Shown here: one piece after another, positions 62,141 through 64,000 of the stretch | Layout of the letters: every line of letters starts with the position of its first letter | Position numbering within the stretch: the stretch's first letter is position 1 | Assembly: GCF_900155635.1 (NCBI RefSeq) | Contig: NZ_LT732540.1 | Coordinates: 630,831 to 694,830, forward strand | Source: Olsenella urininfantis | Lineage (GTDB): Bacteria; Actinomycetota; Coriobacteriia; Coriobacteriales; Atopobiaceae | Direction of reading: 5' to 3' | Length of the DNA: 64,000 nt | Made by a program: the position numbers and the translations under genes | The notes under the pieces: generated by a model | What the model saw: the letters and a program-made list of their open reading frames with translations, nothing else | Databases searched by the model: none | What the model was told of the DNA's origin: nothing

Positions 62141-62499
62141 GCCGCAGCAGGACGAGCGCCCGGAAGGCCGGGGCGAGGTTCGAGCGCGAGGTCGCCGACT
62201 TCCTGGCGGCGGCGCTCGGAGACCCGTCAATCGACCGCAGGGTGAAGACGGGAGCAAGGGACAGGGGCGACGTTGCCAACGTCCGCGCGAACGGCCTGCG
62301 GGCCGTCGTGGAGTGCAAGGACGTGGCGAGGACGGACCTCGCCGGGTGGCTTGGCGAGGCGGAGGCCGAGAGGGCCAACGACGGGGCGGACGTGGGCGTG
62401 GTCATCCACAAGCGCCGTGGCGTCTCAGACCCCGGCGAGCAGTACGTGACGATGACGCTGCGGACGTTCGCGGCCATGGCGATTGGAGGGATGCGATGA
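62137..62499 (+). CDS. PD-(D/E)XK nuclease-like phage protein
   Basis: This 120-residue protein has FEREVADFLAAAL, then DRGDVANV and AVVECKDVAR, matching the Glu/Asp/Glu-X-Lys pattern of PD-(D/E)XK nucleases, close to Holliday-junction resolvase-like phage proteins. Its place in the early cassette near an ERF annealing gene suits a recombination role. ATG 62137 is in an ATGA overlap. Confidence 0.75.
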   Translation: MSRSRTSARKAGARFEREVADFLAAALGDPSIDRRVKTGARDRGDVANVRANGLRAVVECKDVARTDLAGWLGEAEAERANDGADVGVVIHKRRGVSDPGEQYVTMTLRTFAAMAIGGMR

Positions 62500-62783
62500 G
62501 GGTCATCAGCGGAAGGTGCGTGGAGAGGCTCAGGGAGGTCGGCGTGGCGCTCGACGGCCTAAGCGAGGCCAAGGCGGTGCCAAAGGGCGGCGGAGAGCCT
62601 ATTGACCTGACGGAGTTCGCGATGGGGATGCATGAGGGGGTCGCCCTCGCCGTCGGGCTCGTCGACGGGTCGCTGACCGCCGACGCGGAGGCCTGCGAGT
62701 ACATCAGCGCGGCCATGCACGCATACCTCGACCTGCGCCGCCAGCTCGCGGGTGGGGACGGGAGCGAGCGCGATGGCGAGTAG
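62496..62783 (+). CDS. Early phage protein, unknown
   Basis: This 95-residue protein begins MRVISGRCVERLREVGVALD; it is mostly helical and acidic, and overlaps its neighbours by 4 nt and 11 nt. No family is recognised. Confidence 0.6.
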   Translation: MRVISGRCVERLREVGVALDGLSEAKAVPKGGGEPIDLTEFAMGMHEGVALAVGLVDGSLTADAEACEYISAAMHAYLDLRRQLAGGDGSERDGE

Positions 62784-63852
62784 CGAGACCATCGAGGCCG
62801 AGGCCACGCCCATCGACCCGCCCGAGGTTATCTCCGGCGCCGCACGCTGGGTGTCGGAGCAGCGAGAGCGCGTCGAGCGCATCGCCGAGGAGTTCCAGCC
62901 GCACGAGATCACGAGCGCCAAGGACTACAGGGACAGCAAGCGCGCCCGCACGCTGGCACGAAACGCAATCAAGGAGGTGGATGACGCCAAGAGGGCGCAG
63001 ACAAAGGCCCTCAAGGACGCGGTGAGCGCCTTCGAGGCCGACGTGCGCGACCTGCTGACGCCCCTCAAGGGGATAGACGAGGCCTACAGGTCGGCCCTTT
63101 CCAGCTACGAGGAGATGGTCATCGACTCCCGCACGCAGGGCGTGGAGGCCTGGTACCTGGAGACGCAGGGGGACATGGCGGCGATGGTGCCCTTCAAGGC
63201 CATCTGGGACCGCTACTCGGCCGAGGGCAAGTGGGGCAACTACGGCGCCAACGCCGAGGCCATCAAGGCCGACGTGTACGAGCGCGTGGGCGCCATCGAG
63301 CGCGACTGGGCCACCATCGACGCCAGCCCCTACGACGACGGCGAGAAGGCCGCCATCAAGGCCAGCTACTGCAAGAGCCTGGACCTCAGCGCCGCCATGC
63401 GCGAGGCGCAGGAGGAGCGGGAGCGCCGCGAGCGCATCGCCCAGGTCGAGGCCGAGAGGAGGCGCCGCGCCGAGGAGGCGGAGCGCGCCATGCGCGAGGC
63501 GCAGGAGGCCCGCGAGAGGCGGGAGGCCGAGGAGGCTCAGGCTAGGGCCGAGGCCGAGGAGCGCGACAGGCGCGAGAGGCTTGCCGAGGCAGAGGGGGCG
63601 CTGCAGAGGCGCGTCGCCACGGGCCAGGAGCCTCCGGCCCCCCCGATGGCGCCACCCATGGCCCCTCCCGCGCCCGAGTCGGTCTGCGCGGTCGCGCTCA
63701 TGCCGTCCCTGACCGCCGACGCGATAAGGGCCGCGCGCCAGGCGCTCGCCTCGGCGGGCGTCGAGGCCAGCGTGATAGCCCTCACGCCCGAGACCTACGC
63801 GAGCGTCACAACCCACATCGAGTGCCTGAGGAGTGCCAATGAGCGGCGCTAG
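62773..63852 (+). CDS. DUF1351 family phage protein
   Basis: This 359-residue protein is a phage early-region protein of the DUF1351 type: EEFQPHEITSAKDYRDSK near residue 40, then KAQTKALKDAV-like stretches, with a long charged coiled coil in the C-half (residues about 215-285) and a Pro-rich linker. Such genes are typically next to single-strand annealing proteins, as here. ATG 62773 has GGAG upstream. It overlaps the ERF gene by 14 nt. Confidence 0.8.
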   Translation: MASSETIEAEATPIDPPEVISGAARWVSEQRERVERIAEEFQPHEITSAKDYRDSKRARTLARNAIKEVDDAKRAQTKALKDAVSAFEADVRDLLTPLKGIDEAYRSALSSYEEMVIDSRTQGVEAWYLETQGDMAAMVPFKAIWDRYSAEGKWGNYGANAEAIKADVYERVGAIERDWATIDASPYDDGEKAAIKASYCKSLDLSAAMREAQEERERRERIAQVEAERRRRAEEAERAMREAQEARERREAEEAQARAEAEERDRRERLAEAEGALQRRVATGQEPPAPPMAPPMAPPAPESVCAVALMPSLTADAIRAARQALASAGVEASVIALTPETYASVTTHIECLRSANERR

Positions 63853-64000
63853 CGAGAGGGCGGAAAAGAGCATCTGGGAGGCCATATCGTCAGCGCAGGC
63901 GGACGTGGTCGTGCCCAAGGCCAAGTACAACGCCTTCGGGAAGTTCCACTACCGAAGCTTCGAGGACCTGGTCTCCTCGGTCAAGAGGGCCTGCGCCAAG
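63839..64000 (+). CDS. ERF-family single-strand annealing protein (partial)
   Basis: The first 54 residues are visible before the window ends. AKYNAFGKFHYRSFEDLVSS matches the ERF N-terminus (the YNxFGxFxYRSxED pattern). ERF proteins anneal single strands during phage recombination. Confidence 0.82.
   Translation, partial: MSGASERAEKSIWEAISSAQADVVVPKAKYNAFGKFHYRSFEDLVSSVKRACAK

Larger units (their letters stand above)
57526..64000. mobile_element. Integrated phage-like element, left part
   Basis: Starting at tRNA-Asn: serine integrase, a few accessory genes, a repressor/XRE divergent pair, then a rightward early cassette ending with DUF1351 and ERF genes. Codon use and GC resemble the host overall, but the genes are short and mostly unfamiliar. 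The right attachment site, structural and lysis genes are beyond the window, so prophage versus other element type is not proved, although DUF1351 and ERF favour a phage. Confidence 0.85.

Overview
The window is a high-GC chromosomal segment with the gene content and codon use of an actinobacterium of the class Coriobacteriia. Atopobiaceae (an Olsenella or Atopobium relative) is my best guess. That placement is inferred from overall protein character, the sortase-type surface protein, the class III fructose bisphosphatase and gene order; no 16S rRNA gene is present to prove it.

Positions 1-31997 are mostly core chromosome. They hold a HAD hydrolase/thiamine pyrophosphokinase fusion; rpmB; an Asp23 protein with a FakA-like kinase; recG-rsmD-coaD; a coiled-coil protein with yceD-rpmF-plsX-acpP-rnc-smc-ftsY-ffh (lipid synthesis, ribosome assembly, chromosome condensation and protein targeting in one long run); an L,D-transpeptidase; a SPOUT rRNA methyltransferase; ftsH; fbp; an AbiEi-like/nuclease fusion flanked by two structured repeats; a T-box-controlled ileS followed by lspA and an RluA-type pseudouridine synthase; and a membrane glycosyltransferase.

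Positions 32-43 kb are more variable. They contain a broken DUF1430-type bacteriocin-associated membrane protein gene of lower GC, guaB with a 5' hairpin, a 1520-residue LPXTG surface protein with three large repeats, tandem covarying hairpins, an NhaC-type antiporter divergent from a LysR regulator, and a lipoprotein.

Positions 43-57.4 kb are informational: leuS; then rimP-nusA-infB-rbfA-DHH phosphoesterase-truB-ribF-dnaG-rpoD, tightly packed with several 4-nt stop/start overlaps. The rimP leader carries a terminator-like hairpin, and NusA carries an unusual C-terminal Cys/His knuckle.

From tRNA-Asn (57451-57525) to the window end lies the left part of an integrated phage-like element. It has a large serine recombinase whose reading frame ends inside the tRNA, divergent repressor and XRE genes, then a rightward early cassette of small proteins, a PD-(D/E)XK nuclease, a DUF1351 protein and the start of an ERF-type annealing protein. 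The right end is outside the window.

Intergenic repeats are a theme. A TTCGCCCACC motif occurs five times, always between genes and always on the + strand, usually as one arm of a hairpin. No CRISPR array, rRNA operon or replication origin was seen.
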